This document shows, one piece after another, positions 1 through 10,057 of a stretch of DNA of 64,000 nt. A program made the translations under genes and the position numbers. Origin of the DNA: Croceicoccus estronivorus (GTDB lineage: Bacteria; Pseudomonadota; Alphaproteobacteria; Sphingomonadales; Sphingomonadaceae); NCBI RefSeq assembly GCF_001625325.1, contig NZ_JRQQ01000005.1:124001-188000 (forward strand), written 5' to 3'. The first letter of the stretch is position 1; the number at the start of each line of letters is the position of its first letter. Under the pieces are notes generated by a model. That model was not told the origin of the DNA. It was given only the letters and a program-made list of their open reading frames with translations, and searched no databases.

Positions 1-57
1 GGGCGTTTCCAATGTAACGTCCGGCACGAGGTCTCCGGTGTCGGGGCGATCAGTCAT
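1..57 (-). CDS. Peroxiredoxin (Bcp/AhpC-TSA type), N-terminal fragment cut by window edge
   Basis: Only the first 19 codons are inside the window; they begin ATG at 57-55 and read MTDRPDTGDLVPDVTLETP. The pattern GDxxPDxxLxTP is typical of the N-terminus of AhpC/TSA peroxiredoxins, which reduce peroxides through a catalytic cysteine lying beyond the edge. Its start overlaps the end of glnE by eight bases (ATGACTGA), so the two are probably translationally coupled. A peroxiredoxin directly after glnE is, as I recall, a common sphingomonad arrangement. The assignment rests on a short peptide plus this context. Confidence 0.6.
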   Translation of the reverse strand, partial: MTDRPDTGDLVPDVTLETP

Positions 58-2761
58 CTGCAATCTCCAATGTCTCTTCAAAAACGCTATTCCACGCAGC
101 GGCGACGCAATGTCGCGCTTCCGCGAACTTGTGCAAGAGAGCCTCTTCGCTGTCACACCCGCAACTTCTTGCCAAGACGGCTCTGGCTGCAGGGGCAGGG
201 ATGGCCGCATCGGGCGCCAACAGACGCGACGCGACCAGCAGGCGAGTCAGCAGGTCGTGGGCATCGCGCAGGCTGGCCGGAAGTAAGCCCTCTGCAATCA
301 AGGCATCCAGAGCCTCGCCAAGTGCGGGCGCGAACCCCGTGCGTTCCCGCAATTGCAGATAATGAATCAGGAATTCCACATCGACGAGCCCGCCGCGGGC
401 AAGCTTGGCATCTAGTGGTCCCTTGGGCGCCTTGTGCGCTGCCATCTCCGCCCGCATTTTCAACACGTCCTGCTTCAACGTCGCCGGATCACGCCGCGTG
501 GACAATACACCTTTCACAATGTCGTCCAGCGCAGCCTTGCCTTGCGCCGTGCCATAGAGCGGGCGCGCCCGGGTGAGGGCCATGTGCTCCCATGTCCAGG
601 CATTTTCCCGCTGATATCGGGCAAAGCTGTCCAGGCTGACCGCCAAAGGCCCCTGGGCACCCTGGGGCCGCAACCGGGTATCGACTTCGTAAAGCGCGCC
701 TTCCGCGGTCGGTACGCTGAGCGCCGCACTGACACGCTGGGCAAGCCGATTGAAATAAAGCGTTGCTCCCAGCGGTCGGCCTCCATCTGAATCCCCCCCC
801 GTGCCATCGGTAAAGAGGTACACGATATCGAGATCCGATGCGTGGGTGAGCACTCCGCCGCCGAACCGCCCCAGCCCCATCACCAGAAGACTTGAGCCCG
901 GCACGTGCCCATGGGTTGCGGCGAATTCCTCACACGCGGCATCGGCACAAACCTGCAACGCCGCCTCCGCCGTGCGGGACAGGGCCGCCGCGATATCGAG
1001 CGGATCGTGCGCGGCCTCGATCAGTTGGACACCCAGAGCGAACCGCACCTCGCCCACAACCCTGCGCACCCGGTCGAGTACCGCCTGATAATCGTCACCC
1101 GCCTCACGCCGGGCCATGCGCGCCGCCAGTTCTTCCACCGGGCCAGGCAAGTCGAGCGCCGTCGTGTCGATCAGGGCATCGAGCAGATCGGGCCGCCGGA
1201 CCAGTTCCTCGGCCAGAGGTGGGGCCAGCGTCAGCACGCTGACAAGCTGATCGAACAGCCCCGGCCGCGCCTCCAGCAGGCGAAAAAGGTTAACTCCTGT
1301 CGGTAATTTAACCAGAAAGGTTTCCCAACGCAGCACGGCCGCATCCGGGTCGCCCGCTCCGGCCAGTGTTTCCAACAGAGCCGGCGAAATGGCATCAAAC
1401 GCCGCGCGGGCCGCATCGCTGCGTAATGCGCGAATGCGCCCGTCGGTCCACCCCGAAACCCGCTCGGCCAGTTCAGCCGGACGGGCAAACCCGAGTTCGT
1501 CGAGCTGCGTGACCAGCGCCTTGCCTTGCAGAACCGGGGACCCGCCATCGGCTGCCTGCGTCGTCTGCTCCAGCAAGGCGTCGAACCGGCTGCCGACAGT
1601 CTCGGTAATATCGGCCAGTTCCGCAAGCAGCGCGGCCCCGTCCGGCAAACCATCGAGTCGCGCCACACTGTCAATCGCCGTCGGATCTTTGGGCAGATTA
1701 TGCACCTGATGGTCTGACACCATCTGCAAGCGGTGTTCGACGACGCGTAGCCGATCATAGCTTTCGCCCAGAAGCCGGGCGTCTTCTGCCGCGATAATCC
1801 CTTCCGCAGCCAGCGCATCCAACGCCGCCCGCGTGCCGCGCAAGCGCAGGGAAGGCCTGCGCCCTCCGTGGATCAGCTGATGCGTCTGGGCGAAAAATTC
1901 AACCTCGCGTATCCCGCCGCGTCCACGCTTGAGATCGAATCCCGGCCCCGGCACCGTCGGCCCGCCGTAATGCGAACGAATGCGCGAAATCAGCCGCCCG
2001 ATTTCCGCGATCGCTCCGAAATCAAGGCTCTTGCGCCAGACGAACGGACGGATCGACTGGAGGAAATCCTCGCCCCGAGGAATGTCGCCTGCCGATGCAC
2101 GTGCACGGATGAAGGCGGCGCGTTCCCAGGCCAGTGCCGACGATTCATAATGGCTCAAGGCCGCGTCGAACGAAATCGCCAGCGGCGCAACTTCGGAAGC
2201 CGGGCGCAAGCGCAAATCCACACGGAAGACATACCCCTCCGCAGTGGAATGAGAGAGCATTTCCACCAGCCGACGGGCCACCCGCTGCGCCGCCTCGCCC
2301 GGTTCGTCCCGCTCCCGCCGGGGCAATGCCGCGGGATCGTAAAGCAGGATCGGGTCGATGTCGGAGCTGTAGTTCAATTCGCAGGCGCCATGCTTGCCCA
2401 GCGCAAGCGCGCTAAAACCAGCCGGTTCGCAATCGGGCGCACGCTCGCGAATGGCGGCTGCGATGGCCACGTCCAGCGCGCGATCCGCGAAGGCCGAAAG
2501 CGTTTCCATCACTCGCGTCAGCGGAAATGCCCCGACAAGATCCCCTATCGCCAGCGCAGTCGCGAGCGCCCAGCGTTCACGGCGCAAGGCGATGGCCGGT
2601 CCGTCGGCTCCATTGCCCGCTTCGCGCGCAAAGGCGAGCGCCTCTTCCCCCCGGCCCTGAGAGAGTATTGCCTCCAGCTCCGGCTGCCGGTCGAGGCCCA
2701 GTGTCAGGAAGGGCGAATGCGCCCTGGCCCGTGCGATTGCATTGTCCCAATCCGCGCTCAT
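50..2761 (-). CDS. glnE: Bifunctional glutamine synthetase adenylyltransferase / adenylyl-removing enzyme
   Basis: 903 residues, close to the usual 900-980 for alphaproteobacterial GlnE. GlnE adds and removes AMP on glutamine synthetase in response to PII signalling of nitrogen status. Two nucleotidyltransferase domains are visible. The N-terminal (de-adenylylating) domain has the metal-binding motif ELNYSSDIDP around residues 129-137, and the C-terminal (adenylylating) domain has GLGRFGG...HASDLDIVYLF near residues 630-650. The start is ATG at 2761. Its stop overlaps the downstream peroxiredoxin start. It is divergent from the M28 peptidase gene, separated by about 137 bases. Cytosolic. Confidence 0.95.
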   Translation of the reverse strand: MSADWDNAIARARAHSPFLTLGLDRQPELEAILSQGRGEEALAFAREAGNGADGPAIALRRERWALATALAIGDLVGAFPLTRVMETLSAFADRALDVAIAAAIRERAPDCEPAGFSALALGKHGACELNYSSDIDPILLYDPAALPRRERDEPGEAAQRVARRLVEMLSHSTAEGYVFRVDLRLRPASEVAPLAISFDAALSHYESSALAWERAAFIRARASAGDIPRGEDFLQSIRPFVWRKSLDFGAIAEIGRLISRIRSHYGGPTVPGPGFDLKRGRGGIREVEFFAQTHQLIHGGRRPSLRLRGTRAALDALAAEGIIAAEDARLLGESYDRLRVVEHRLQMVSDHQVHNLPKDPTAIDSVARLDGLPDGAALLAELADITETVGSRFDALLEQTTQAADGGSPVLQGKALVTQLDELGFARPAELAERVSGWTDGRIRALRSDAARAAFDAISPALLETLAGAGDPDAAVLRWETFLVKLPTGVNLFRLLEARPGLFDQLVSVLTLAPPLAEELVRRPDLLDALIDTTALDLPGPVEELAARMARREAGDDYQAVLDRVRRVVGEVRFALGVQLIEAAHDPLDIAAALSRTAEAALQVCADAACEEFAATHGHVPGSSLLVMGLGRFGGGVLTHASDLDIVYLFTDGTGGDSDGGRPLGATLYFNRLAQRVSAALSVPTAEGALYEVDTRLRPQGAQGPLAVSLDSFARYQRENAWTWEHMALTRARPLYGTAQGKAALDDIVKGVLSTRRDPATLKQDVLKMRAEMAAHKAPKGPLDAKLARGGLVDVEFLIHYLQLRERTGFAPALGEALDALIAEGLLPASLRDAHDLLTRLLVASRLLAPDAAIPAPAARAVLARSCGCDSEEALLHKFAEARHCVAAAWNSVFEETLEIADD

Positions 2762-2898
2762 GCCACACGCCTGCCCGACGCTGCGCCGAAGGGCAAGCCC
2801 GCGTCGCGCATTGGCAGCAGAGGCTCTTCGCCACGTGCTTGTCCGCGCGCCGTGTCTCTGCCACAGGGGTGCGATTCGCCGCCCGAGGGGACCGCCCG

Positions 2899-4590
<1,692 letters not shown>

Positions 4591-4605
4591 GAGCGACACA
4601 CTGTT

Positions 4606-5607
4606 ATGAGCAACCCGACATTTCTCATGCCCCCCGAATGGGCGCCGCAAGACTGGCTGTGGATCGGATTTCCCCATGATCCGGTGGAATGGCCTGACGT
4701 GCTGCCCCGCGCACAGGAACAGATTGCGGCCTTTGCCAATGCCGTCGCGGAAAGCGGGCAGGAAGTCCGCCTGCTGGTGCGGGACGATACCAACGAAGCG
4801 CGGGCGCGTGAACTGGTCAGCGGGCAGGTAACGCTCGAACGCCGTGTCTATGGCGACATATGGTTGCGCGATACCGGCCCGCTGGTGGTTACGGATGGCA
4901 CCGGCACACGAATCGCCCGGCGGTTCGGCTTCAATGGATGGGGCGGCAAATACCTGATGGAGGGCGATCAGGCCATCGGTGCGGAACTGGCTCGCGATGC
5001 CGGGATGGATGTGACGCACGCCGACTGGATACTCGAAGGCGGCGCCCTGGACGGCGATGGAACCGGGCTGGTCGCCACGACCGAGCAGTGCCTGCTCAAT
5101 CCCAACCGCAATCCCACGCTGTCGCGCACCGATCTTGAAACCCGCCTGCAACGCGATCTCGGCTACGACCGTGTGCTCTGGCTGGGGGACGGGCTTGTGA
5201 ACGACCACACCGATGGCCACGTCGACAACCTTGCCCGCTTCGTCGCCCGCAACACGCTCGCCCTGCCTGTGGCGACCGGCGCAAACGATCCCAACGCGGC
5301 AATTTACGCCGATGCACGGGCGCGGGCACAAGCGTTCGGAGTAACAGTACGCGATGTACCTTCGCCCGGTCGGATCGAAACGAACGGGCACGTCGAACCC
5401 GCCAGCTACATGAACTTCACAGTGACCAGCCGCCTTGTCGTGGTCCCCACGTTCGGTTCCCCTCATGATGAGGACGGGGTTGCAGCCATCGCCGCCCTGT
5501 TCCCTGACCGGGACACCGTGGGTCTGCCGGGCGATGCGGTGCTGGCGGGGGGCGGGGGTTTCCACTGTTCCAGCCAGCAGATGCCGTCGGCGCCTCACGC
5601 CGCCTGA
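4606..5607 (+). CDS. aguA: Agmatine deiminase
   Basis: 333 residues of the guanidino-group-modifying (peptidyl-arginine-deiminase-like) fold. AguA converts agmatine to N-carbamoylputrescine and ammonia in polyamine synthesis or agmatine use. Visible family motifs are DIWLRDTGP, ILEGGALDGDG, NDHTDGHVDN and the C-terminal catalytic cysteine in GGGGFHCSSQQMP. The last motif is usually HCITQQ, so two residues after the cysteine differ. The gene starts 16 bases after the M28 peptidase and may be co-transcribed. No N-carbamoylputrescine amidase gene is nearby. Agmatine deiminase and the related PPAD-type proteins are hard to separate, but the length and the D-H-D-C set fit AguA well. Confidence 0.9.
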   Translation: MSNPTFLMPPEWAPQDWLWIGFPHDPVEWPDVLPRAQEQIAAFANAVAESGQEVRLLVRDDTNEARARELVSGQVTLERRVYGDIWLRDTGPLVVTDGTGTRIARRFGFNGWGGKYLMEGDQAIGAELARDAGMDVTHADWILEGGALDGDGTGLVATTEQCLLNPNRNPTLSRTDLETRLQRDLGYDRVLWLGDGLVNDHTDGHVDNLARFVARNTLALPVATGANDPNAAIYADARARAQAFGVTVRDVPSPGRIETNGHVEPASYMNFTVTSRLVVVPTFGSPHDEDGVAAIAALFPDRDTVGLPGDAVLAGGGGFHCSSQQMPSAPHAA

Positions 5608-5658
5608 CCCGACACCGAATTTAACCTTTCGGCAACCTTGCCACGCGACAATGCCAGC

Positions 5659-5781
5659 ATGGAAAACTTGGCCACCCGCGCATTGCATACCGTCCCTGCT
5701 CCGTTGGAGCTGGTGCGGGGAGCGATCGTCTGCGCTTGCGCGCTGGCACTGATCTGCGCCGGAAACGCGCTGCCTTTCTAA
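5659..5781 (+). CDS. Possible 40-residue single-span membrane protein
   Basis: A short frame from ATG 5659 to TAA 5781. After a polar start (MENLATRALHTVPAPLELVR) it has one hydrophobic stretch, GAIVCACALALICAG, long enough for a marginal transmembrane helix. It fills nearly the whole gap between aguA and the convergent acetyltransferase gene and ends three bases before that gene's stop. No strong ribosome-binding site is visible. I do not recognise the peptide. It could be real or chance. Confidence 0.3.
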   Translation: MENLATRALHTVPAPLELVRGAIVCACALALICAGNALPF

Positions 5782-5784
5782 CCG

Positions 5785-6222
5785 TTACCCACCCGCATAG
5801 CGCAAGTGAATCAACGGGTAAGGCCGCCCTTGCGGATCGGTTTCAGAACGTCCGATGCGCACGAACCCTCGCGCCTCGTAAAACGGTAACGCGTTGGTTG
5901 CCTGCTCGCTGGCGTCAACCAACGCATTCGGCGCCATGGTCAGCGCATGATTCAGCAGCGCGGTGCCGTAACCGCGCCCATGCAGGGCCGGATCCACGAA
6001 CAAGGCATCGATCAACTGATCGTCCATGACAAGGAAACCTGCCGCGCAGCCATCCTCATCATCGACCAGCCACAAGTCTGCCCCAGCCAGGAATTCCTGC
6101 ACCATCACATCGATCACCGCCCGATCCTCCGGTGTCAGGAAGCCGTGCGTGGCATCGACTGCATCGCGCCATATTGCCAGCGCGCGCGGTATATCGGCAG
6201 TCGTGCCGAACCGGACCTTCAC
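5785..6222 (-). CDS. GNAT-family N-acetyltransferase, YjaB-like
   Basis: 145 residues with the GNAT acetyl-CoA-binding loop in [11 protein letters not shown]. Stretches [31 protein letters not shown] and GRPYPLIHL follow Escherichia coli YjaB closely from memory. YjaB-type proteins acetylate amino groups, including protein lysines; the substrate here is unknown. The start is GTG at 6222, overlapping the thrS stop as GTGA, so translation is probably coupled to thrS. Neither gene has its own visible promoter in between, so the acetyltransferase would come under the thrS leader control described upstream. Confidence 0.85.
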   Translation of the reverse strand: MKVRFGTTADIPRALAIWRDAVDATHGFLTPEDRAVIDVMVQEFLAGADLWLVDDEDGCAAGFLVMDDQLIDALFVDPALHGRGYGTALLNHALTMAPNALVDASEQATNALPFYEARGFVRIGRSETDPQGRPYPLIHLRYAGG

Positions 6223-8216
6223 CGCAGATCGGGCGCCATCGCTTCGGCCTTCAGCATGGCAATAGCTTCGTCGAGGCTTATGACCTTCTGGTGCTGTTCG
6301 CCCAGCGTGCGAACGGCAACGGTGCCTTCCTCCGCCTCCCGCTTGCCGACCACCAGAAGATGCGGAACTTTCGCTACCGAATGTTCGCGGACCTTGTAGT
6401 TGATCTTTTCATTGCGGAGATCGGATTCGACGCGAATACCCGCCGCCTTCAGCCTGGCGACAGCGTCCTTTGCATAGCCGTCCGCATCGGACACGATAGT
6501 CGCGACCACCGCCTGCACGGGCGCGAGCCACACCGGCAGCCTGCCCGCGAAATGCTCGATCAGAATACCGATGAACCGCTCGTAGGAGCCAAAGATCGCA
6601 CGATGCAACATGACCGGGCGATGCCGTTCGCCATCCTCGGCAATGTAGGACGCGTCCAGCCGTTCCGGCAGCACGCGATCCGACTGGATCGTACCGACCT
6701 GCCAGGTGCGCCCGATCGCGTCGGTGAGGTGCCATTCCAGCTTGGGCGCATAGAATGCGCCTTCGCCGGGCAGCTCCTCCCAGCCATATTCTTCCGTCGC
6801 CAGACCGGCACGAACCACGGCATCGCGCAGTTCGGTTTCCGCCTGGTCCCACATCTCGTCGGAACCGAACCGCTTTTCCGGACGCAGGGCAAGCTTGATC
6901 GAATACGTGAAGCCGAAATGCTTGTAGATACGGTCCGCCAGTTCGCAGAAAGCCTGCACTTCGGCGACGATCTGATCTTCCCGGCAGAAGATATGCGCAT
7001 CGTCCTGCGTAAACTGGCGGACGCGCATCAGGCCATGCAACGCCCCATGCGGCTCGTTGCGATGGCAACAACCGTTTTCGTAGATGCGCAACGGCAGGTC
7101 ACGATACGACTTGATCCCCTGACGGAAGATCAGGACGTGGGCCGGGCAGTTCATCGGCTTGAGCGCCATCCACTCCGCCTCACCGGAGATGATCGGCCCT
7201 TCGTCTTCCGTGTTCGGAACCTCGTCGGGGATGACGAACATATTCTCGCGATATTTGCCCCAGTGGCCGGACTGCTCCCACTGGCGGCTGTCCATCACCT
7301 GCGGAGTCTTCACCTCCTTGTAGCCCGCCCCGTCGATGGCCCGGCGCATGTAAGCTTCCAGCTCGCGCCACACGATATAGCCCTTGGGATGCCAGAATAC
7401 CGACCCGTGCGCCTCCTGCTGGAGGTGGAACAGGTCCATTTCCGCACCCAGCTTGCGGTGGTCGCGCTTGGCCGCTTCCTCCAGCCGGGTGAGATGTTCC
7501 GCAAGCTGCTTCTTGTTCAGCCAGCCCGTCCCGTAGATGCGGCTGAGCATCGCGTTCTTCTGATCGCCGCGCCAATAGGCGCCTGACACCCGCGTCAACT
7601 TGAAAGCCTTGGGATCAAGCTTGCCGGTAGAGGGAAGATGCGGCCCGCGGCACATGTCGAGCCAGTCCGCGCCCGACCAATATACCGTCAAGTCCTCGTT
7701 GCCGGGAAGTTCGGCTGCCCATTCCGCCTTGAACGTCTCGCCTTCCGCCTTCCACCGCGCAATCAGGTCTTCGCGGCTCCACACTTCGCGCCGGAGCGGT
7801 TTGTCCGCCGCGATGATTTCCCGCATCTTTTCTTCGATCGCGGGAAGGTCTTCGTCCGTGAAAGGTCCGCGGGCGGGATCGGGTGCGAAGTCGTAGTAGA
7901 ACCCGTCATCGGTCGCCGGGCCGAACGTGATCTGCGTACCGGGGAACAGGGCCTGCACCGCCTCGGCCAGGACGTGCGCGTAATCGTGCCGGGCCAGTTC
8001 AAGCGCATCCGCCTCGTCACGGCTGGTGACAAGCGCAAGGTTCGCATCACCGGTGAATGGCCGGCTCAGATCGACCAGCTCACCATCGATCCGCGCCGCC
8101 AGCGCGGCCTTGGCAAGACCCGGCCCGATTGCGGCGGCCACGTCGGCAGGAGTCGAACCGGCGGGCATTTCACGCACGGAACCGTCGGGCAGGCTGATTT
8201 TCAGAACTTCGCTCAT
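6219..8216 (-). CDS. thrS: Threonyl-tRNA synthetase
   Basis: 665 residues, slightly longer than the 642 of E. coli ThrRS. Charges tRNA-Thr. The N-terminal TGS domain (about residues 1-65) is followed by the editing domain with HDYAH (near residue 77), then the class II catalytic core with [10 protein letters not shown] (zinc cysteine), [14 protein letters not shown] and [15 protein letters not shown], and a C-terminal anticodon-binding domain ending near [11 protein letters not shown]. The start is ATG 8216, preceded on this strand by GAGACGAG. Its approximately 200-base leader encodes a threonine-rich peptide and alternative hairpins, so expression probably rises when charged tRNA-Thr is scarce. 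Followed by a coupled GNAT gene. Confidence 0.97.
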   Translation of the reverse strand: MSEVLKISLPDGSVREMPAGSTPADVAAAIGPGLAKAALAARIDGELVDLSRPFTGDANLALVTSRDEADALELARHDYAHVLAEAVQALFPGTQITFGPATDDGFYYDFAPDPARGPFTDEDLPAIEEKMREIIAADKPLRREVWSREDLIARWKAEGETFKAEWAAELPGNEDLTVYWSGADWLDMCRGPHLPSTGKLDPKAFKLTRVSGAYWRGDQKNAMLSRIYGTGWLNKKQLAEHLTRLEEAAKRDHRKLGAEMDLFHLQQEAHGSVFWHPKGYIVWRELEAYMRRAIDGAGYKEVKTPQVMDSRQWEQSGHWGKYRENMFVIPDEVPNTEDEGPIISGEAEWMALKPMNCPAHVLIFRQGIKSYRDLPLRIYENGCCHRNEPHGALHGLMRVRQFTQDDAHIFCREDQIVAEVQAFCELADRIYKHFGFTYSIKLALRPEKRFGSDEMWDQAETELRDAVVRAGLATEEYGWEELPGEGAFYAPKLEWHLTDAIGRTWQVGTIQSDRVLPERLDASYIAEDGERHRPVMLHRAIFGSYERFIGILIEHFAGRLPVWLAPVQAVVATIVSDADGYAKDAVARLKAAGIRVESDLRNEKINYKVREHSVAKVPHLLVVGKREAEEGTVAVRTLGEQHQKVISLDEAIAMLKAEAMAPDLR

Positions 8217-8274
8217 CGCACTCGTCTCAATTCAGGTCGTGGCGCGCCATGGCACAAGCCTGCGCGCACCGGAA

Positions 8275-8371
8275 GGGGCGGCGTTGGGAAAGCATCGGTT
8301 CCGGGAGGCAACGCCAACCGCCCGGAACCCGGGCGGCGGCGGTTGCGTTCAGGCCGCGACCAACCGCCCCC
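8275..8371 (-). promoter_or_regulatory. Putative thrS transcription attenuator (four pairing segments)
   Basis: Four segments can pair in mutually exclusive ways. Segment 1 is GGGGGCGGTTG at 8371-8361, inside the leader peptide just after its threonine run. Segment 2 is at 8345-8328 (CAACCGCCGCCGCCCGGG). Segment 3 is at 8325-8307 (CCGGGCGGTTGGCGTTGCC). Segment 4 is AACGCCGCCCC at 8285-8275. 1:2, 2:3 (core CCGCCCGG-GTT-CCGGGCGG at 8336-8318) and 3:4 all form GC-rich stems. A ribosome stalled at threonine codons would cover segment 1 and favour 2:3. Weak point: no clear U-run follows segment 4. Confidence 0.7.
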
Positions 8372-8426
8372 GGGCAAACCGGGTGGTAGTGGTGGTGGTT
8401 GTAGTCGTGATCGACATCGGCGCCAT
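8349..8426 (-). CDS. Threonine-rich leader peptide of thrS (attenuator peptide)
   Basis: 25 codons, beginning MAPMSI, then nine consecutive threonines (residues 7-15), then RFARGRLVAA and stop. The nine threonines use four different codons (ACG, ACT, ACA, ACC). This argues for selection on the amino acid rather than a simple nucleotide repeat. The peptide lies 133 bases upstream of thrS on the same strand, the expected position for a ribosome-stalling leader peptide. There is no Shine-Dalgarno. The first ATG (8426) falls at the transcription start predicted from the promoter at 8433-8461, so the mRNA is probably leaderless, as known for trpL of Sinorhizobium. A second in-frame ATG is at 8417. 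Confidence 0.8.
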   Translation of the reverse strand: MAPMSITTTTTTTTTRFARGRLVAA

Positions 8427-8432
8427 GGGGGT

Positions 8433-8461
8433 GATATAGGGTCTCTAGGGTGCGAAGTCAC
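8433..8461 (-). promoter_or_regulatory. Predicted sigma70-type promoter of the thrS leader
   Basis: On the minus strand, -35 GTGACT (8461-8456) is separated by exactly 17 bases from -10 TATATC (8438-8433). Seven bases downstream of the -10 lies position 8426, the A of the leader-peptide ATG, so the transcript is predicted to be leaderless. The divergent hydrolase gene starts about 60 bases away on the other side. Confidence 0.55.
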
Positions 8462-8519
8462 GAACTCGCTGTGACCCGGTGCTTGTGTGACGGCTCACCT
8501 GCCCCCATCATGGCAGGCG

Positions 8520-9281
8520 ATGACCGATACTCTCTTTCATATAATGGCCGACGGGCGGCGCATCGCCTATCGTTCCACTCCAGATTCCGCAGGCGGAGAT
8601 GCCCCCGCGCTGGTTTTCCTGCCCGGTTACATGTCCGACATGGCAGGCGGAAAGGCGACCGCCCTGTTCGACTGGGCAAAGGCGCAGGGCCGTGCCTGCC
8701 TGTTGCTCGATTATTCGGGATGCGGCGAAAGCGACGGGGATTTTGCGGACGGCACGCTTTCCCGCTGGCGCGAAGAAGTGCTCGACCTGATCGCGGCGAC
8801 ACTTCCGGAAAAAAAGATCGCACTGATCGGTTCGTCGATGGGCGGCTGGCTGATGCTGCTGGTGGGCAGGTCACTTGGCGACAGGCTGGCCGCACTGGTG
8901 GGTATCGCCGCCGCACCCGATTTCACCACCTGGGGAAAGTCGCAGGATGAGCAGACGCGCCTGGCGGCTGGCGAAATCATATATGAAGACAATCCCTATG
9001 GCCCCGAACCGACGCCAACCCATCCCGGTTTCTGGCAGGACGGACAGGCCCGGCTCCAGCTTGAAAGGGAAATCCCGCTCGACTGCCCCGTTCGGCTCAT
9101 TCACGGCCAATGCGACGCGGACGTTCCGTGGGAAATCGCCCTGCGAACGGCGGAGAGGCTGCGTTCACGCGATGTGCAGATCATTTTCGTCAAGGATGGG
9201 GAACACCGTTTTTCCCGCGACAGCGACATCAATCTCATCCTGCGCACTGTCGCGGCCCTGCCCGGAACCCAGACTCCATGA
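8520..9281 (+). CDS. Alpha/beta hydrolase (ABHD10-like serine hydrolase)
   Basis: 253 residues from ATG 8520; a GTG eleven codons upstream is possible, but 8520 has AGGCG just before it. Nucleophile elbow GSSMGG (Ser near residue 102), an acid in GQCDADVPWE and the histidine in DGEHRFS complete the triad. Together with the short lid, this resembles the ABHD10/palmitoyl-thioesterase-like group, so an ester or thioester substrate is likely; the actual substrate is unknown. First gene of a tightly packed operon: its stop overlaps the next ATG (ATGA). No signal peptide, so probably cytosolic. Confidence 0.8.
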   Translation: MTDTLFHIMADGRRIAYRSTPDSAGGDAPALVFLPGYMSDMAGGKATALFDWAKAQGRACLLLDYSGCGESDGDFADGTLSRWREEVLDLIAATLPEKKIALIGSSMGGWLMLLVGRSLGDRLAALVGIAAAPDFTTWGKSQDEQTRLAAGEIIYEDNPYGPEPTPTHPGFWQDGQARLQLEREIPLDCPVRLIHGQCDADVPWEIALRTAERLRSRDVQIIFVKDGEHRFSRDSDINLILRTVAALPGTQTP

Positions 9282-10057
9282 TTGCCGCCCTGCTGCTTCC
9301 CCTTCTCGCCCAGACGTCCGTCCCGGCCGATGCCGACATGGCCGCATTGCTGCCGCAAGGCCCCTCTCGCCTCCAGACCTGCCTGCATCAGGCTCAGAAC
9401 GAGCCCGAAATGGCGATCAAGACCGCTGGCGACTGGCTGTCCGAAAGCAGGGGTGACGCCAAGACATTCCCTTACCAATGCCTCGGTGCCGCGCTCGCTC
9501 GGCAGGCCAACTGGGCCGATGCGGAGGCCGCCTTCCTCCAGGCACGCAATGTCCTGCCCGAATCGGAAACCATTCGGCGCGCACGGCTGGCTGCGATGGC
9601 CGGCAATGCCGCATTGGCGGATGGACGCTATGAAACCGCGCTCACCGACCTCGACCTTGCGGAAACCGGCACGGTGAACAGCGGCGATCCGGCGCTGTCG
9701 GGCGGCATCGAAGTCGATCGCTCCCGCGCACTCGTCCATCTCGGCCGCATCGAGGATGCCGGGCGCGCCCTCGCTGCTGCCCGCAGGGAAAATCCGGATA
9801 ACGCGGAGGCATGGTTGCTGTCCGCCACATTGGCTCGGCGCGAAAATCAGCTTGCCGATGCCCAGACCTATATCGAAAAAGCTGCGGAGCTAAGTCCCGT
9901 CAATCTGGAGATCGGCCTGGAAGCCGGTGTAATCGCCATGCTTTCCGGCCATGAGGATGCGGCCCGCAAGAGCTGGCAATCGGTTGCCGATGCCGACCCC
10001 GCCAGCGAAGAAGGGCAAACCGCCCGTTCCTATCTCGCCCAACTGGACAAACCATGA
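9278..10057 (+). CDS. Secreted TPR-repeat protein
   Basis: 259 residues. Starts ATG 9278, overlapping the hydrolase stop as ATGA. The first residues MIAALLLPLLAQTSVPADA look like a cleavable signal peptide. The body is a run of tetratricopeptide-type helices, for example AxxLxRQANWADAEAAFLQARNVLP near residue 75, DLDLAETG, ALVHLGRIEDAGRALAAA, and ARRENQLADAQTYIEKAAEL near residue 190. TPR proteins act as binding scaffolds; no catalytic motif is seen. Its stop overlaps the next start (ATGA), so three genes are translationally coupled. The function is unknown. Confidence 0.75.
   Translation: MIAALLLPLLAQTSVPADADMAALLPQGPSRLQTCLHQAQNEPEMAIKTAGDWLSESRGDAKTFPYQCLGAALARQANWADAEAAFLQARNVLPESETIRRARLAAMAGNAALADGRYETALTDLDLAETGTVNSGDPALSGGIEVDRSRALVHLGRIEDAGRALAAARRENPDNAEAWLLSATLARRENQLADAQTYIEKAAELSPVNLEIGLEAGVIAMLSGHEDAARKSWQSVADADPASEEGQTARSYLAQLDKP

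Noticed and set aside
2527-2898. In-frame extension of 124 codons upstream of the M28 peptidase start
   Set aside because: It lies opposite the glnE gene and the real protein begins with a lipoprotein signal at 2899, next to a ribosome-binding site.
8349-8426. Threonine run as a simple trinucleotide repeat
   Set aside because: Four different Thr codons are used, and the run lies in a promoter-to-thrS leader, so selection for the amino acid is more likely than slippage.
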